From Enterobacter sp. 10-1 (lineage in GTDB: Bacteria; Pseudomonadota; Gammaproteobacteria; Enterobacterales; Enterobacteriaceae): DNA of 64,000 nt. Below are positions 1 through 11,148 of this stretch, piece after piece. The translations under genes were made by a program, and so were the position numbers. The DNA lies in the NCBI GenBank assembly GCA_002270295.1, contig NISF01000003.1:496001-560000 (forward strand). The letters are read 5' to 3'. The notes under the pieces were generated by a model. That model saw only the letters and a list, made by a program, of their open reading frames with translations. It had not been told where the DNA came from and ran no database searches. Each line of letters begins with the position of its first letter. The first letter of the stretch is position 1.

Positions 1-297
1 TTCTTTAATGTTCTTTTTGGCCAAATGTCAGTGGTTGGGCCAAGACCTCATGCCGTTGCTCATAATGAACAGTATAGATCTTTAATTCAAGGGTATATGC
101 TTAGGCATAAAGTTAAACCCGGTATTACTGGACTTGCTCAAATTAACGGATGGAGAGGAGAAACGGACACTCTTGAAAAAATGGAAAAAAGAATTGAATA
201 CGATCTATTATATATCCGTGGGTGGAGTATCTGGTTGGATTTAAAAATCATTTTTTTAACTGTTTTTAAAGGGTTTGTTAATAAATCGGCATATTGA
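1..297 (+). CDS. wcaJ: Undecaprenyl-phosphate glucose-1-phosphate transferase, C-terminal fragment (WcaJ-type)
   Basis: This is the last 98 codons of a gene that starts before the window; the frame is open from base 1. The visible part holds the catalytic-domain signature of polyprenyl-phosphate hexose-1-phosphate transferases: VGPRPHAV followed by the GYMLRHKVKPGITGLAQINGWRGETDT block, and it ends FKGFVNKSAY, close to the FKGF(I/V)NKNAY end I recall for Klebsiella WcaJ. The family transfers sugar-1-phosphate from UDP-sugar to undecaprenyl phosphate on the inner membrane and so starts a capsule or colanic-acid repeat unit. Its place just before gnd is the normal Klebsiella cps position. WbaP, the galactose-specific relative, is a less likely alternative. 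The AT-rich codon use contrasts with gnd downstream. Confidence 0.85.
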   Translation, partial: FFNVLFGQMSVVGPRPHAVAHNEQYRSLIQGYMLRHKVKPGITGLAQINGWRGETDTLEKMEKRIEYDLLYIRGWSIWLDLKIIFLTVFKGFVNKSAY

Positions 298-625
298 TTC
301 TTCTCTGATTATGAAACTTGTTACTTCTTTTTTTTTGCTTAATTTAAAAAACATGTAATATGTTCAAGGTTCTTAGATTTGTTAGTGTGATTAATATTTA
401 ATGCTGCGATGTTTTGTACTTTTGTACAGAGTGTACATGTTTTTTATATTTTATTACGTTTCTATTAATATTTTTTTGTATCTTGCTTGTTTAAGCGGAA
501 TAAACACATTTCAACTTCCACATTTTGAATGTCCTTTCTCTATTCTAATTGTCATCTTTGCGCTAACATAGTGATCACATAAGCTGCGAGTTTGTCGCAG
601 TGACCACACCTGACAGGAGTATGTA
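298..625. other. AT-rich intergenic region upstream of gnd
   Basis: This 328-bp stretch between wcaJ and gnd carries no convincing reading frame. It is strongly AT-rich up to about position 540. The last 80 bases are more balanced and should hold the gnd promoter, but I cannot assign -35 and -10 hexamers with confidence. An inverted repeat, CTGCGA (position 583) with TCGCAG (position 595), lies just before the gnd ribosome-binding site. Confidence 0.6.
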
Positions 626-2032
<1,407 letters not shown>

Positions 2033-2045
2033 TCTTTATTTGTCG

Positions 2046-2074
2046 CAGTCAGGCCATTAGGCCTGACTGTTTTT
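2046..2074 (+). terminator. Rho-independent terminator of gnd
   Basis: A perfect 10-bp stem CAGTCAGGCC/GGCCTGACTG with an ATTA loop is followed by five T, starting 13 bases after the gnd stop codon. Confidence 0.9.
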
Positions 2075-2141
2075 ATCTTTATATTTAATTTTATAAACTG
2101 ACCAAATACATTTCCTTTCTGAAAGTATTTATAATATCTAA

Positions 2142-2213
2142 TTTTAAGGCTTTTAAGGCTTTTAAGGCTTTTAAGGCTTTTAAGGCTTTTAAGGCTTTTA
2201 AGGCTTTTAAGAA
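2142..2213 (+). repeat. 9-bp tandem repeat, seven TTTTAAGGC units plus a partial
   Basis: Seven exact copies of TTTTAAGGC run head to tail from 2142 to 2204, followed by a degenerate eighth unit (TTTTAAGAA). The array lies between the gnd terminator and manC, where the manC promoter would be expected. Arrays of this kind change copy number by replication slippage. Each unit contains an in-frame TAA in one frame, so it does not extend a gene in the frame of the small reading frame that follows. Confidence 0.95.
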
Positions 2214-2219
2214 TTTACC

Positions 2220-2312
2220 ATGTTTATTATCTTGTGCCTCTATATTAGTTTGCTTCTGGCCTCAGTAATTTACTGGGTGTTAAATAACAGGGTTTTAATT
2301 AAAGGAAATTGA
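2220..2312 (+). CDS. Candidate 30-residue small membrane protein upstream of manC
   Basis: An ATG at 2220 opens a 31-codon frame that stops one base before the manC start. The product begins [20 protein letters not shown] and ends with a short basic polar tail, so it would be a single transmembrane helix. No good Shine-Dalgarno sequence precedes it; AAGG of the last repeat is about 16 bases away. The spacing would allow translational coupling to manC, whose own AAAGGA lies inside this frame. I do not recognise a family. A chance hydrophobic frame in AT-rich DNA is a serious alternative. Confidence 0.3.
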   Translation: MFIILCLYISLLLASVIYWVLNNRVLIKGN

Positions 2313-2313
2313 T

Positions 2314-3729
2314 ATGTTACTTCCTGTGATAATGGCTGGCGGTACCGGCAGTCGTCTCTGGCCGATGTCTCGCGAGCTTTACCCGAAACAGTTCCTCCGG
2401 CTGTACGGGCAGAACTCCATGCTGCAGGAAACCATCACCCGACTCTCGGGCCTTGAAATCCATCAACCGATGGTCATCTGTAACGAAGAACACCGTTTCC
2501 TGGTGGCCGAACAGCTGCGCCAGCTCAATAAACTGTCGAATAACATCATTCTCGAGCCGGTCGGGCGCAACACCGCCCCGGCCATTGCCTTGGCGGCCCT
2601 CCAGGCCACTCGCCACGGGGACGACCCGCTGATGCTGGTCCTTGCCGCAGATCATATCATCAATAACAAACCAGTCTTCCACGATGCGATCCGCGTCGCC
2701 GAGCAGTATGCCGATGAAGGGCATCTGGTAACCTTCGGGATTGTGCCGAATACCCCGGAAACCGGCTACGGCTACATCCAGCGCGGCGTTGCGCTTACTG
2801 ACAGCGCCTATACCCCTTACCAGGTGGCCCGCTTCGTTGAGAAGCCGGACCGGGAGCACGCCGAGGCCTACCTCGCCTCCGGGGAGTACTACTGGAACAG
2901 TGGTATGTTTATGTTCCGCGCCAAAAAATATCTCTCCGAGCTGGCCAAGTTCCGCCCGGATATTCTTGAGGCCTGCCAGGCCGCGGTCAGCGCCGCGGAT
3001 AACGGCAGCGATTTTATCAGCATTCCGCATGACATTTTCTGCGAGTGCCCGGACGAGTCCGTCGACTACGCGGTGATGGAAAAAACCGCCGATGCAGTGG
3101 TGGTCGGTCTCGATGCCGACTGGAGCGACGTCGGTTCCTGGTCCGCCCTATGGGAGGTCAGCTCGAAAGATGAGCAGGGCAACGTGCTCAGCGGCGATGC
3201 GTGGGTGCATAACAGCGAAAACTGTTACATCAACAGCGACGAGAAGCTGGTGGCGGCGATTGGCGTGGAGAACCTGGTGATTGTCAGCACCAAGGACGCG
3301 GTGCTGGTAATGAACCGCGAGCGCGCCCAGGACGTCAAGAAGGCGGTCGAATTCCTCAAACAGAACCAGCGCAGCGAGTACAAGCGCCACCGTGAGATTT
3401 ACCGTCCCTGGGGCCGCTGCGACGTGGTGGTGCAGACCCCGCGCTTTAACGTCAACCGCATCACGGTTAAACCGGGCGGCGCCTTCTCCATGCAGATGCA
3501 CCACCACCGCGCGGAGCACTGGGTTATTCTCGCTGGTACCGGCCAGGTGACGGTCAACGGCAAGCAGTTCCTGCTGACGGAGAACCAGTCCACCTTTATT
3601 CCTATAGGGGCCGAGCACAGCCTGGAAAACCCGGGCCGTATTCCGCTGGAAGTGCTGGAGATCCAGTCGGGGTCATACCTCGGCGAAGACGATATTATCC
3701 GTATTAAAGACCAGTATGGTCGTTGCTAA
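2314..3729 (+). CDS. manC: Mannose-1-phosphate guanylyltransferase / type II phosphomannose isomerase
   Basis: ManC (CpsB) makes GDP-mannose from mannose-1-phosphate and GTP in the cytosol. Of 471 residues, the first ~280 form the nucleotidyltransferase domain with the signature [20 protein letters not shown]. The C-terminal ~120 form a cupin of the type II mannose-6-phosphate isomerase class, with [18 protein letters not shown] and EHSLENPG. The ribosome-binding site AAAGGA precedes the ATG. manB starts 21 bases after its stop, so the two form an operon supplying GDP-mannose for the capsule, and possibly GDP-fucose precursors made elsewhere. The base composition jumps to GC-rich from the repeat region before it. 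Confidence 0.96.
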   Translation: MLLPVIMAGGTGSRLWPMSRELYPKQFLRLYGQNSMLQETITRLSGLEIHQPMVICNEEHRFLVAEQLRQLNKLSNNIILEPVGRNTAPAIALAALQATRHGDDPLMLVLAADHIINNKPVFHDAIRVAEQYADEGHLVTFGIVPNTPETGYGYIQRGVALTDSAYTPYQVARFVEKPDREHAEAYLASGEYYWNSGMFMFRAKKYLSELAKFRPDILEACQAAVSAADNGSDFISIPHDIFCECPDESVDYAVMEKTADAVVVGLDADWSDVGSWSALWEVSSKDEQGNVLSGDAWVHNSENCYINSDEKLVAAIGVENLVIVSTKDAVLVMNRERAQDVKKAVEFLKQNQRSEYKRHREIYRPWGRCDVVVQTPRFNVNRITVKPGGAFSMQMHHHRAEHWVILAGTGQVTVNGKQFLLTENQSTFIPIGAEHSLENPGRIPLEVLEIQSGSYLGEDDIIRIKDQYGRC

Positions 3730-3750
3730 TTTTTCGGGACAAGACGCAGA

Positions 3751-5121
3751 ATGACACAGTTAACATGCTTTAAGGCTTATGACATCCGTGGTGAACTGGG
3801 CGACGAGCTGAACGAGGACATCGCCTACCGTATCGGGCGCGCCTATGGCGAATTTCTGAAACCCGAGAAGATTGTGGTGGGGGGCGATGTGCGCCTCACC
3901 AGCGAGTCGCTGAAGCTGGCGCTGGCCCGGGGGCTGATGGACGCCGGCACCGACGTACTTGATATCGGTCTGAGCGGCACCGAAGAGATTTACTTTGCCA
4001 CCTTCCACCTCGGGGTGGACGGCGGGATCGAGGTGACGGCGAGCCACAACCCAATGAACTACAACGGCATGAAGCTAGTGCGCGAGAACGCGAAGCCCAT
4101 CAGCGGCGACACCGGGCTGCGCGATATCCAGCGCCTGGCGGAGGAGAACCAGTTCCCGCCGGTGGACCCGGCGAGCCGCGGCACCCTGCGTCAGATTTCT
4201 GTGCTGAAGGAGTACGTCGACCACCTTATGGGCTACGTGGACCTGGCGAACTTCAACCGTTCGCTAAAGCTGGTGGTGAACTCCGGCAACGGGGCTGCGG
4301 GGCATGTGATTGATGAGGTGGAGAAACGCTTCGCGGTGGCCGGGGCGCCGGTGACCTTTATCAAGGTGCATCACAAGCCGGATGGGCATTTCCCAAACGG
4401 TATTCCGAACCCGCTGCTTCCGGAGTGCCGCCAGGACACCGCCGATGCGGTGCGCGAGCATCAGGCGGACATGGGGATTGCCTTTGACGGCGACTTCGAC
4501 CGCTGCTTCCTGTTCGATGACGAGGCATCGTTTATCGAGGGGTACTACATTGTCGGCCTGCTGGCGGAAGCGTTCCTGCAGAAGCAGCCCGGGGCGAAAA
4601 TCATTCACGACCCGCGCCTGACGTGGAACACAGTGGACATCGTAACCCGTAGTGGTGGCCAGCCGGTGATGTCGAAGACGGGGCATGCGTTTATCAAGGA
4701 GCGGATGCGCCAGGAAGACGCCATCTACGGCGGGGAGATGAGTGCGCACCATTACTTCCGAGACTTTGCGTACTGCGACAGCGGGATGATCCCGTGGCTG
4801 CTGGTGGCGGAGCTGCTGTGCCTGAAAAACAGCTCGCTGAAGTCGCTGGTGGCGGACCGCCAGGCGGCGTTCCCTGCCTCGGGGGAGATTAACCGCAAAC
4901 TGGGTAATGCGGCGGAAGCGATCGCTCGTATCCGGGCGCAGTATGAGCAGGCGGCCACACACATCGACACAACGGATGGTATCAGTATTGAGTACCCTGA
5001 GTGGCGCTTTAACCTGCGCACATCCAACACGGAGCCAGTGGTGCGTCTGAACGTTGAGTCCAGAGCGGATAGTAGTCTGATGGAGAGTAAAACAAAAGAA
5101 ATACTCAATCTCCTTTCATAA
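3751..5121 (+). CDS. manB: Phosphomannomutase
   Basis: ManB (CpsG) interconverts mannose-6-phosphate and mannose-1-phosphate, feeding ManC. The 456-residue product has the four hallmarks of the alpha-D-phosphohexomutase family in order: phosphoserine loop [11 protein letters not shown], metal loop FDGDFDRCF, sugar loop [10 protein letters not shown] and phosphate-binding loop [12 protein letters not shown]. The gene follows manC directly and shares its GC-rich composition. The downstream spacer to rmlB is 157 bp and AT-rich. Confidence 0.96.
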   Translation: MTQLTCFKAYDIRGELGDELNEDIAYRIGRAYGEFLKPEKIVVGGDVRLTSESLKLALARGLMDAGTDVLDIGLSGTEEIYFATFHLGVDGGIEVTASHNPMNYNGMKLVRENAKPISGDTGLRDIQRLAEENQFPPVDPASRGTLRQISVLKEYVDHLMGYVDLANFNRSLKLVVNSGNGAAGHVIDEVEKRFAVAGAPVTFIKVHHKPDGHFPNGIPNPLLPECRQDTADAVREHQADMGIAFDGDFDRCFLFDDEASFIEGYYIVGLLAEAFLQKQPGAKIIHDPRLTWNTVDIVTRSGGQPVMSKTGHAFIKERMRQEDAIYGGEMSAHHYFRDFAYCDSGMIPWLLVAELLCLKNSSLKSLVADRQAAFPASGEINRKLGNAAEAIARIRAQYEQAATHIDTTDGISIEYPEWRFNLRTSNTEPVVRLNVESRADSSLMESKTKEILNLLS

Positions 5122-5217
5122 AGTAATCAAACAATTAATGAAAATAATTTGGCGTCATTTAAAGATACTGTATATCTTTTGAAATCAAAAGATTCATTAA
5201 TTTCTCTCTCTTTAATT

Positions 5218-5250
5218 AAAGGGGCATTTAAAAATGCTATGCCCTTTTAT
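5218..5250 (+). terminator. Possible terminator or processing hairpin between manB and rmlB
   Basis: AAAGGGGCAT and ATGCCCTTT can pair with one bulged G, followed by TTAT. Two smaller AT hairpins lie just upstream (AAAGATA/TATCTTT near 5161-5180 and CTTTTGAAATCAAAAG after it). Strength is modest, so read-through from manB into rmlB is quite possible. Confidence 0.35.
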
Positions 5251-5278
5251 CAACGAAACTATTTCGGACAAGATTATC

Positions 5279-6343
5279 ATGAAGATTCTTGTAACAGGTG
5301 GCGCAGGTTTTATTGGCTCTGCCGTGGTTCGCCATATCATTGAAAATACCTTGGATGAAGTCCACGTGGTGGACTGTCTGACCTATGCCGGCAACCTCGA
5401 ATCCTTGGCTACGGTGGCCGGGAGCGAACGCTACTCATTTTCCCAGACTGATATCACCGATGCCGCTGCCGTGTCTGCGCAGTTCAGCGAATTCCGTCCG
5501 GATATCGTGATGCACCTTGCTGCGGAAAGTCACGTGGATCGCTCCATTGACGGACCTGCGGCTTTTATCCTGACCAACGTGATCGGCACTTTTACTTTGC
5601 TAGAGGAGGCCCGCCACTATTGGTCCACCCTCGGCGAGCAGCAGAAACAGTCCTTCCGCTTCCACCATATTTCCACCGATGAAGTTTATGGTGATCTGCA
5701 TGGCACCAATGACCTGTTCACCGAAGAAACCCCATACGCGCCGAGCAGCCCGTACTCTGCCTCCAAAGCCGGCAGCGACCATCTGGTTCGTGCCTGGAAC
5801 CGCACCTACGGCCTGCCGGTTGTGGTGACCAACTGCTCTAACAACTATGGCCCTTATCACTTCCCGGAAAAACTGATCCCGCTCACTATCCTCAATGCCC
5901 TGGCGGGTAAACCACTGCCGGTATATGGCAACGGTGAACAGGTCCGTGACTGGCTATATGTCGAAGACCATGCTCGTGCTCTGTATAAAGTAGCGACAGA
6001 AGGCAAAAGTGGCGAGACCTATAATATCGGCGGCCATAACGAGCGTAAAAATATCGACGTGGTGCGCACCATCTGCGCCATTCTCGATAAGGTGGTGGCC
6101 CAGAAGCCAGGTAACATCAGCCACTTTGCAGACCTGATCACCTTTGTGACCGACCGTCCGGGGCATGACCTGCGCTACGCTATTGACGCCACGAAAATTC
6201 AGAGCGATCTCGGCTGGGTACCACAGGAGACGTTCGAGAGCGGCATTGAGAAAACCGTGCACTGGTACCTGAATAACCAGTCCTGGTGGCTGCGTGTGCT
6301 AGACGGCTCCTATGCTGGCGAGCGTCTGGGCCTGAATAACTGA
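5279..6343 (+). CDS. rmlB: dTDP-glucose 4,6-dehydratase, copy 1
   Basis: RmlB (RfbB) converts dTDP-glucose to dTDP-4-keto-6-deoxyglucose, the second step of dTDP-L-rhamnose synthesis. The 354-residue extended short-chain dehydrogenase has the NAD fold [20 protein letters not shown], the STDEVYGDL loop carrying the catalytic Asp-Glu, and the YSASK catalytic Tyr-Lys pair. I chose the ATG at 5279 because the protein then begins exactly at the beta-alpha-beta fold; an in-frame start at 5234 would add 15 residues with no family support. The ribosome-binding site is weak. It heads rmlBADC in its usual cps 3' position. A second copy lies at 16226; the two proteins look roughly 90% identical by eye. 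Confidence 0.96.
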   Translation: MKILVTGGAGFIGSAVVRHIIENTLDEVHVVDCLTYAGNLESLATVAGSERYSFSQTDITDAAAVSAQFSEFRPDIVMHLAAESHVDRSIDGPAAFILTNVIGTFTLLEEARHYWSTLGEQQKQSFRFHHISTDEVYGDLHGTNDLFTEETPYAPSSPYSASKAGSDHLVRAWNRTYGLPVVVTNCSNNYGPYHFPEKLIPLTILNALAGKPLPVYGNGEQVRDWLYVEDHARALYKVATEGKSGETYNIGGHNERKNIDVVRTICAILDKVVAQKPGNISHFADLITFVTDRPGHDLRYAIDATKIQSDLGWVPQETFESGIEKTVHWYLNNQSWWLRVLDGSYAGERLGLNN

Positions 6344-6369
6344 TATCTGTCTGATAAAGGAAAAGATGT

Positions 6370-7239
6370 ATGAAAGGTATTGTTCTGGCCGGCGGCTCCG
6401 GCACGCGTTTATATCCGATCACCCTGGGCGTTTCCAAGCAACTGCTGCCGATCTATGACAAGCCGATGATTTTCTACCCAGTATCAGTCCTGATGCTTGC
6501 AGGCATTCGCGACATCCTGATCATCTCCACGCCGGACGACATGCCTTCTTTCCAGCGCCTACTGGGTGACGGATCGCAGTTTGGTGTGAACTTCAGCTAC
6601 GCCATTCAGCCGTCCCCGGACGGCCTGGCGCAGGCCTTTATCATTGGCGAGAAGTTTATCGGCAACGATGCCTGCGCTTTGGTACTGGGAGATAATATCT
6701 ACTTTGGGCAGAGCTTCGGCAAAAAGCTGGAAGTCGCGGCGGAAAAGACCTCCGGTGCCACCGTGTTTGGTTACCAGGTGCTGGATCCGGAACGCTTCGG
6801 TGTGGTGGAGTTCGACGAGAACTTCAAGGCGCTGTCAATCGAAGAGAAGCCACTGAAGCCGAAATCAGACTGGGCAGTGACCGGTCTCTACTTCTACGAC
6901 AACAACGTGGTGGAGATGGCGAAAGACGTGAAGCCTTCGGCGCGTGGAGAGCTAGAGATCACCACTCTGAACCAGATGTATCTGGATCGCGGTGATCTGC
7001 AGGTCGAGCTGCTGGGACGCGGTTTTGCCTGGCTGGATACGGGCACCCACGACAGCCTGATCGAAGCTTCACAGTTTATTCATACTATTGAGAAGCGCCA
7101 AGGGATGAAGGTCGCCTGTCTGGAAGAGATTGGTTACCGTAATCAATGGCTGTCGGCGGAAGGGGTGGCAGCTCAGGCCGAACGCCTGAAGAAAACTGAA
7201 TATGGTGCCTACCTTAAACGTCTGCTCAGTGAAGACTGA
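6370..7239 (+). CDS. rmlA: Glucose-1-phosphate thymidylyltransferase, copy 1
   Basis: RmlA (RfbA) joins dTTP and glucose-1-phosphate to make dTDP-glucose, the entry reaction of the rhamnose pathway, and is normally feedback-inhibited by dTDP-rhamnose. The 289-residue protein opens [18 protein letters not shown], the nucleotide-binding signature, followed by [13 protein letters not shown] with the essential lysine, and has LGDNIYFGQ with the metal-binding Asp. It starts 26 bases after rmlB. It differs from copy 2 (17308) by scattered substitutions only. Confidence 0.96.
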   Translation: MKGIVLAGGSGTRLYPITLGVSKQLLPIYDKPMIFYPVSVLMLAGIRDILIISTPDDMPSFQRLLGDGSQFGVNFSYAIQPSPDGLAQAFIIGEKFIGNDACALVLGDNIYFGQSFGKKLEVAAEKTSGATVFGYQVLDPERFGVVEFDENFKALSIEEKPLKPKSDWAVTGLYFYDNNVVEMAKDVKPSARGELEITTLNQMYLDRGDLQVELLGRGFAWLDTGTHDSLIEASQFIHTIEKRQGMKVACLEEIGYRNQWLSAEGVAAQAERLKKTEYGAYLKRLLSED

Positions 7240-7270
7240 ACCTAGCTGGCCATTAAAGGAAGATAACAAG

Positions 7271-8161
7271 ATGAAGATTTTACTGATTGGCAAGAATGGC
7301 CAGGTGGGTTGGGAGCTACAGCGCTCGCTTTCCACGCTCGGCGACGTGGTTGCGGTGGACTACTTTGATAAGGAGCTGTGTGGCGACCTGACTAATCTGG
7401 AAGGTATTGCGCAGACCGTACGTATTGTCCGCCCGGATGTGGTGGTGAATGCTGCCGCACACACGGCGGTGGACAAGGCAGAAAGTGAGCGGGAGCTCTC
7501 CGACCTGCTGAACGTCAAAGGGGTGGCGCTGCTGGCAGCGGAGTCGGCGAAGCTGGGGGCCCTGATGGTGCATTATTCCACGGACTATGTCTTCGACGGA
7601 GCCGGCAGCCATTACCGCCGGGAAGATGAAGCGACCTGTCCGCTCAATGTCTATGGCGAAACCAAGCGAGCGGGTGAGCTGGCCCTGGAGCAGGGTAATC
7701 CGCATCACCTGATTTTCCGTACCAGCTGGGTGTATGCCACTCGCGGCGCCAATTTTGCCAAAACGATGCTCCGCCTGGCGGGCGAGAAAGAGACCCTCTC
7801 TATCATCGACGACCAGCACGGAGCGCCAACTGGAGCAGAGCTACTTGCGGACTGCACGGCAACGGCGATTCGCGAAACGCTGCGTAATTCGGCACTAGCA
7901 GGCACTTATCACCTCGTAGCCTGTGGGGAAACCAGCTGGTACGACTACGCCCGATATGTGTTCGAGGTGGCAAGAGCACATGGTGTGGAGCTGGCGGCTC
8001 AGGAAGTGAAAGGCATCCCGACCACTGCCTACCCGACGTCTGCCAAGCGCCCGCTGAACTCGCGGCTGTCGAATGAAAAGTTCCAGCAGGCATTTGGTGT
8101 GACTCTCCCGGACTGGCGTCAGGGCGTGGCACGCGTGGTAACAGAAGTCCTGGGCAAGTAA
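7271..8161 (+). CDS. rmlD: dTDP-4-dehydrorhamnose reductase, copy 1
   Basis: RmlD (RfbD) performs the last step, NAD(P)H reduction of dTDP-4-keto-L-rhamnose to dTDP-L-rhamnose. The 296-residue product starts with the cofactor fold MKILLIGKNGQVGWELQ and carries STDYVFDG and the catalytic YGETK. I chose the ATG at 7271, preceded by AAAGGAAGATAACAAG; a longer frame from 7202 would overlap rmlA. The order rmlB-A-D-C is that of enterobacterial capsule and O-antigen clusters. Confidence 0.95.
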   Translation: MKILLIGKNGQVGWELQRSLSTLGDVVAVDYFDKELCGDLTNLEGIAQTVRIVRPDVVVNAAAHTAVDKAESERELSDLLNVKGVALLAAESAKLGALMVHYSTDYVFDGAGSHYRREDEATCPLNVYGETKRAGELALEQGNPHHLIFRTSWVYATRGANFAKTMLRLAGEKETLSIIDDQHGAPTGAELLADCTATAIRETLRNSALAGTYHLVACGETSWYDYARYVFEVARAHGVELAAQEVKGIPTTAYPTSAKRPLNSRLSNEKFQQAFGVTLPDWRQGVARVVTEVLGK

Positions 8162-8175
8162 ATGGGTAGCAAAAG

Positions 8176-8730
8176 ATGAACATTATTAAAACAGATATTC
8201 CTGATGTGCTTATTTTTGAACCGCGCGTGTTTGGTGATGCGCGGGGCTGCTTCTTTGAGAGCTTCAGTAGTAAGGTGTTTAATGAAGCTATAGGTCGCAA
8301 TGTGGATTTCGTCCAGGACAACCATTCCCAGTCTCAGAAAGGCGTACTACGCGGGCTGCACTACCAGCTGGATCCGCACGCACAGGGTAAACTGGTACGC
8401 TGCGTTGAAGGTGAGGTGTTTGATGTGGCGGTGGATATCCGTCGTTCATCTTCAACCTTTGGCAAATGGGTAGGGGCGGTCCTCAGCGCAGAGAATAAAC
8501 GTCAGTTGTGGATCCCGGAAGGATTCGCCCACGGATTTATGGCACTGAGCGACACGGTGCAGTTTGTCTACAAGGCGACGAATTACTACGCATCGCAGTC
8601 TGAACGGAGCATTATCTGGAACGATCCGGATATTGGGATTGACTGGCCGGCCCTGAGCGGCTGCGCGCTGTCGCTGTCGGAGAAAGATCTGCAGGCACAT
8701 AATCTGGCCACCGCGCAAGTGTATAAATAA
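8176..8730 (+). CDS. rmlC: dTDP-4-dehydrorhamnose 3,5-epimerase, copy 1
   Basis: RmlC (RfbC) epimerises C3 and C5 of dTDP-4-keto-6-deoxyglucose. The 184-residue cupin contains VLRGLHYQLDPHAQGKLVRC with the catalytic His, VDIRRSS, and FAHGFMALSD. It starts 14 bases after rmlD. The last 25 residues differ from copy 2, which ends differently and is three residues shorter. The 181-bp spacer to ugd has no reading frame of note. Confidence 0.95.
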   Translation: MNIIKTDIPDVLIFEPRVFGDARGCFFESFSSKVFNEAIGRNVDFVQDNHSQSQKGVLRGLHYQLDPHAQGKLVRCVEGEVFDVAVDIRRSSSTFGKWVGAVLSAENKRQLWIPEGFAHGFMALSDTVQFVYKATNYYASQSERSIIWNDPDIGIDWPALSGCALSLSEKDLQAHNLATAQVYK

Positions 8731-8911
8731 TTTTGTTGTCGTTCCAAAACATGGCGGTTTCTTGGTGGAACTTGTCATGCTTATTTGTTTGATGGGCGGG
8801 AGCAACAGGCTGACTTGACTTACCTTCTTTCTCCGCGTAAAACCGCCAACAGCATTATTTAAATTCGTGGCTATCCGCCATGCCCCAGTTAACTGATTAA
8901 AGTGTGATCGA

Positions 8912-10078
8912 ATGAAAATTACTATTTCCGGTACCGGTTATGTCGGTTTATCGAACGGCATCCTGATTGCGCAAAACCACGAAGTGGTGGCGCTTGATAT
9001 CATTCAGTCCAAAGTAGATATGCTTAACCAGAAGATTTCTCCGATTGTCGATAAGGAGATCCAGGAATATCTGGCCGAAAAGCCGTTGAATTTTCGTGCC
9101 ACAACTGACAAGCAGGACGCTTATCGCAATGCTGACTATGTCATTATTGCTACGCCGACTGACTATGATCCAAAAACGAACTATTTCAATACTTCTACTG
9201 TTGAGGCCGTCATTCGTGATGTTGCAGAGATTAACCCTGGTGCCGTAATGATTGTGAAATCGACCGTTCCTGTTGGTTTTATCCGTGATATCAAAGAACG
9301 TTTCGGTATTGATAACGTTATTTTCTCTCCAGAGTTTCTGCGCGAAGGTCGTGCGCTGTATGACAACTTGCATCCCTCCCGCATCGTTATTGGTGAGCGT
9401 TCCGAGCGTGCAGAGCGTTTTGCCAATCTGCTGAAGGAAGGGGCGATTAAGCAAGATATTCCGACTCTGTTCACTGATTCGACTGAAGCCGAAGCGATTA
9501 AACTGTTTGCCAATACCTACCTTGCACTTCGCGTTGCCTATTTTAATGAACTGGACAGCTATGCTGAGAGCCAAGGTCTTAACAGTCAGCAAATAATTGA
9601 AGGAGTGTGCCTGGATCCTCGCATTGGGAACCACTATAACAATCCGTCGTTTGGCTATGGCGGCTACTGCTTGCCAAAAGATACTAAGCAGTTGCTGGCA
9701 AACTACGAGTCGGTACCGAACAACATCATTGGCGCTATTGTTGATGCTAACCGCACCCGTAAAGATTTTATTGCCGATTCTATTCTTGCCCGTAAGCCGA
9801 AGGTGGTTGGGGTTTATCGTCTGATAATGAAGAGTGGTTCAGACAACTTCCGTGCGTCCTCTATCCAGGGCATTATGAAGCGTATTAAAGCCAAAGGTAT
9901 TCCTGTTATTATTTACGAACCCGTCATGCAGGAGGGGGAGTTCTTTAACTCTCGTGTGGTGCGTGATCTTGAAGCTTTTAAACAGGAAGCTGACGTTATT
10001 GTTTCTAACCGCATGGCGGAAGATCTTGCTGATGTCGCTGATAAGGTTTATACCCGCGATTTGTTCGGTAACGATTAA
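8912..10078 (+). CDS. ugd: UDP-glucose 6-dehydrogenase
   Basis: Ugd oxidises UDP-glucose twice with NAD to UDP-glucuronate, a precursor for acidic capsule sugars and, through other pathways, for L-Ara4N. The 388-residue protein begins [20 protein letters not shown], the NAD-binding fold, and has the catalytic cysteine in [15 protein letters not shown] near residue 254. It marks the 3' end of the cps cluster in Klebsiella. A terminator follows at once, and the next gene runs the other way. Confidence 0.97.
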   Translation: MKITISGTGYVGLSNGILIAQNHEVVALDIIQSKVDMLNQKISPIVDKEIQEYLAEKPLNFRATTDKQDAYRNADYVIIATPTDYDPKTNYFNTSTVEAVIRDVAEINPGAVMIVKSTVPVGFIRDIKERFGIDNVIFSPEFLREGRALYDNLHPSRIVIGERSERAERFANLLKEGAIKQDIPTLFTDSTEAEAIKLFANTYLALRVAYFNELDSYAESQGLNSQQIIEGVCLDPRIGNHYNNPSFGYGGYCLPKDTKQLLANYESVPNNIIGAIVDANRTRKDFIADSILARKPKVVGVYRLIMKSGSDNFRASSIQGIMKRIKAKGIPVIIYEPVMQEGEFFNSRVVRDLEAFKQEADVIVSNRMAEDLADVADKVYTRDLFGND

Positions 10079-10083
10079 ACATA

Positions 10084-10121
10084 ATCACCGGTAGATTATC
10101 CTACCGGTGATGTCATTTATT
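10084..10121. terminator. Hairpin terminator after ugd, probably bidirectional
   Basis: An 11-bp perfect stem ATCACCGGTAG/CTACCGGTGAT with an ATTATC loop begins six bases after the ugd stop. It is followed by GTCATTTATTTG rather than a clean T-run. It sits between convergent ugd and the acyltransferase remnant. Confidence 0.7.
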
Positions 10122-10126
10122 TGTTG

Positions 10127-11148
10127 TTAATGCTTTTTCTCTTTCTTAACTCTTAGAAATGGCGAGTTGAAAAAGAATTGCATATTCATTTTTTTTGTTA
10201 AATAATAAAATAGAATTGGGAATATGATGCCAATTAAAGTACCAAAGAAAATATGTGTATACCAATTATTGATATGAAGGATTTTACTTATTATTATTCT
10301 GGCCCCACTTCCTGCCAGGATGTGTGTTAAATATATTACCATACTGAGTTCGCCTATTTTACGGAGCCAGAAAATGTTTTTTTGTTTTAGCTCTATAGAT
10401 AGGTTGGTTATTAGTAGTATAGCCGTAATGGCAAGCCAGAATGTGAATATGCCCGTCTGAGTGTAGTTCATATTGTAATAGAAGTGAAAAAGATACTGTG
10501 AGCAAATGAATAATAAAGTAAGTATAATTAAGCTGAGTTTTGAAAATATTTTTTCTATATGTTTATAGTAAGTGTTAAAAATACAACCAATAAAGAAGAA
10601 AACAATGTTGTTAGTTATATAATCAATATGAAGTTGAGTTCCTATTTTAGCACTGAAAATATATGCGACGCAGGAAGCTAGAATAACTAGCGGTAATGCT
10701 TTTATGAAATATCTATGATGATAAATGATACATGCTAGAATAAATATCATAAATAAAGCATATAAAAACCAAAACTGAGCTCTTGGTTGGAATGGGAAGC
10801 TGAGTACCTCTATCATATTGGTTTTGGCATTAGTATATTTAGATAAGATAACTTCAGTAGTGCCTTGTAGAAGTGACCATATAATATAGGGGTAAATAAT
10901 TGTGTTTAATTTATTTAATGTAAAGTCAAGCTTGGTGCTTTTTTGAATTGAACTTATAAAAAACAATCCCGACAAGAAAAAAATAATGGCATATGAAAAG
11001 AATAAATGATGCTATCAAGTTTCACAAAGAAGGTATTTGAGATACTTATTCCTGAACTATGCAAACCTCTGTTCACATGTCCAAATACAACTAATATTAT
11101 CCCGATTGCCTTTGCGTAATCAACCCATATATATCGCATTTTGCCCAT
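10127..11148 (-). pseudogene. Acyltransferase-3 family membrane O-acyltransferase, frameshifted
   Basis: Read on the minus strand, the first part (about 64 codons from 11148) opens MGKMRYIWVDYAKAIGIILVVFGHVNRG and reaches YSFHMPLFF, the hallmark of the acyltransferase-3 family that O-acetylates surface sugars. It then runs into a stop. The rest continues in the next frame as LSGLFFISSIQKS and holds about eight hydrophobic helices to the end. The break is at a run of seven T (seven A on the plus strand, 10977-10983); an eighth T would restore PLFFFLSGLFF. So one base has been lost in a homopolymer. The gene is AT-rich and likely acquired. It may be a dead gene or a slippage-switched one; a sequencing error in the homopolymer is the main alternative. 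Confidence 0.75.

Noticed and set aside
2142-2213. Tandem 9-bp units considered as a CRISPR array
   Set aside because: Units are contiguous with no spacers and far too short. No cas genes are present in the window.
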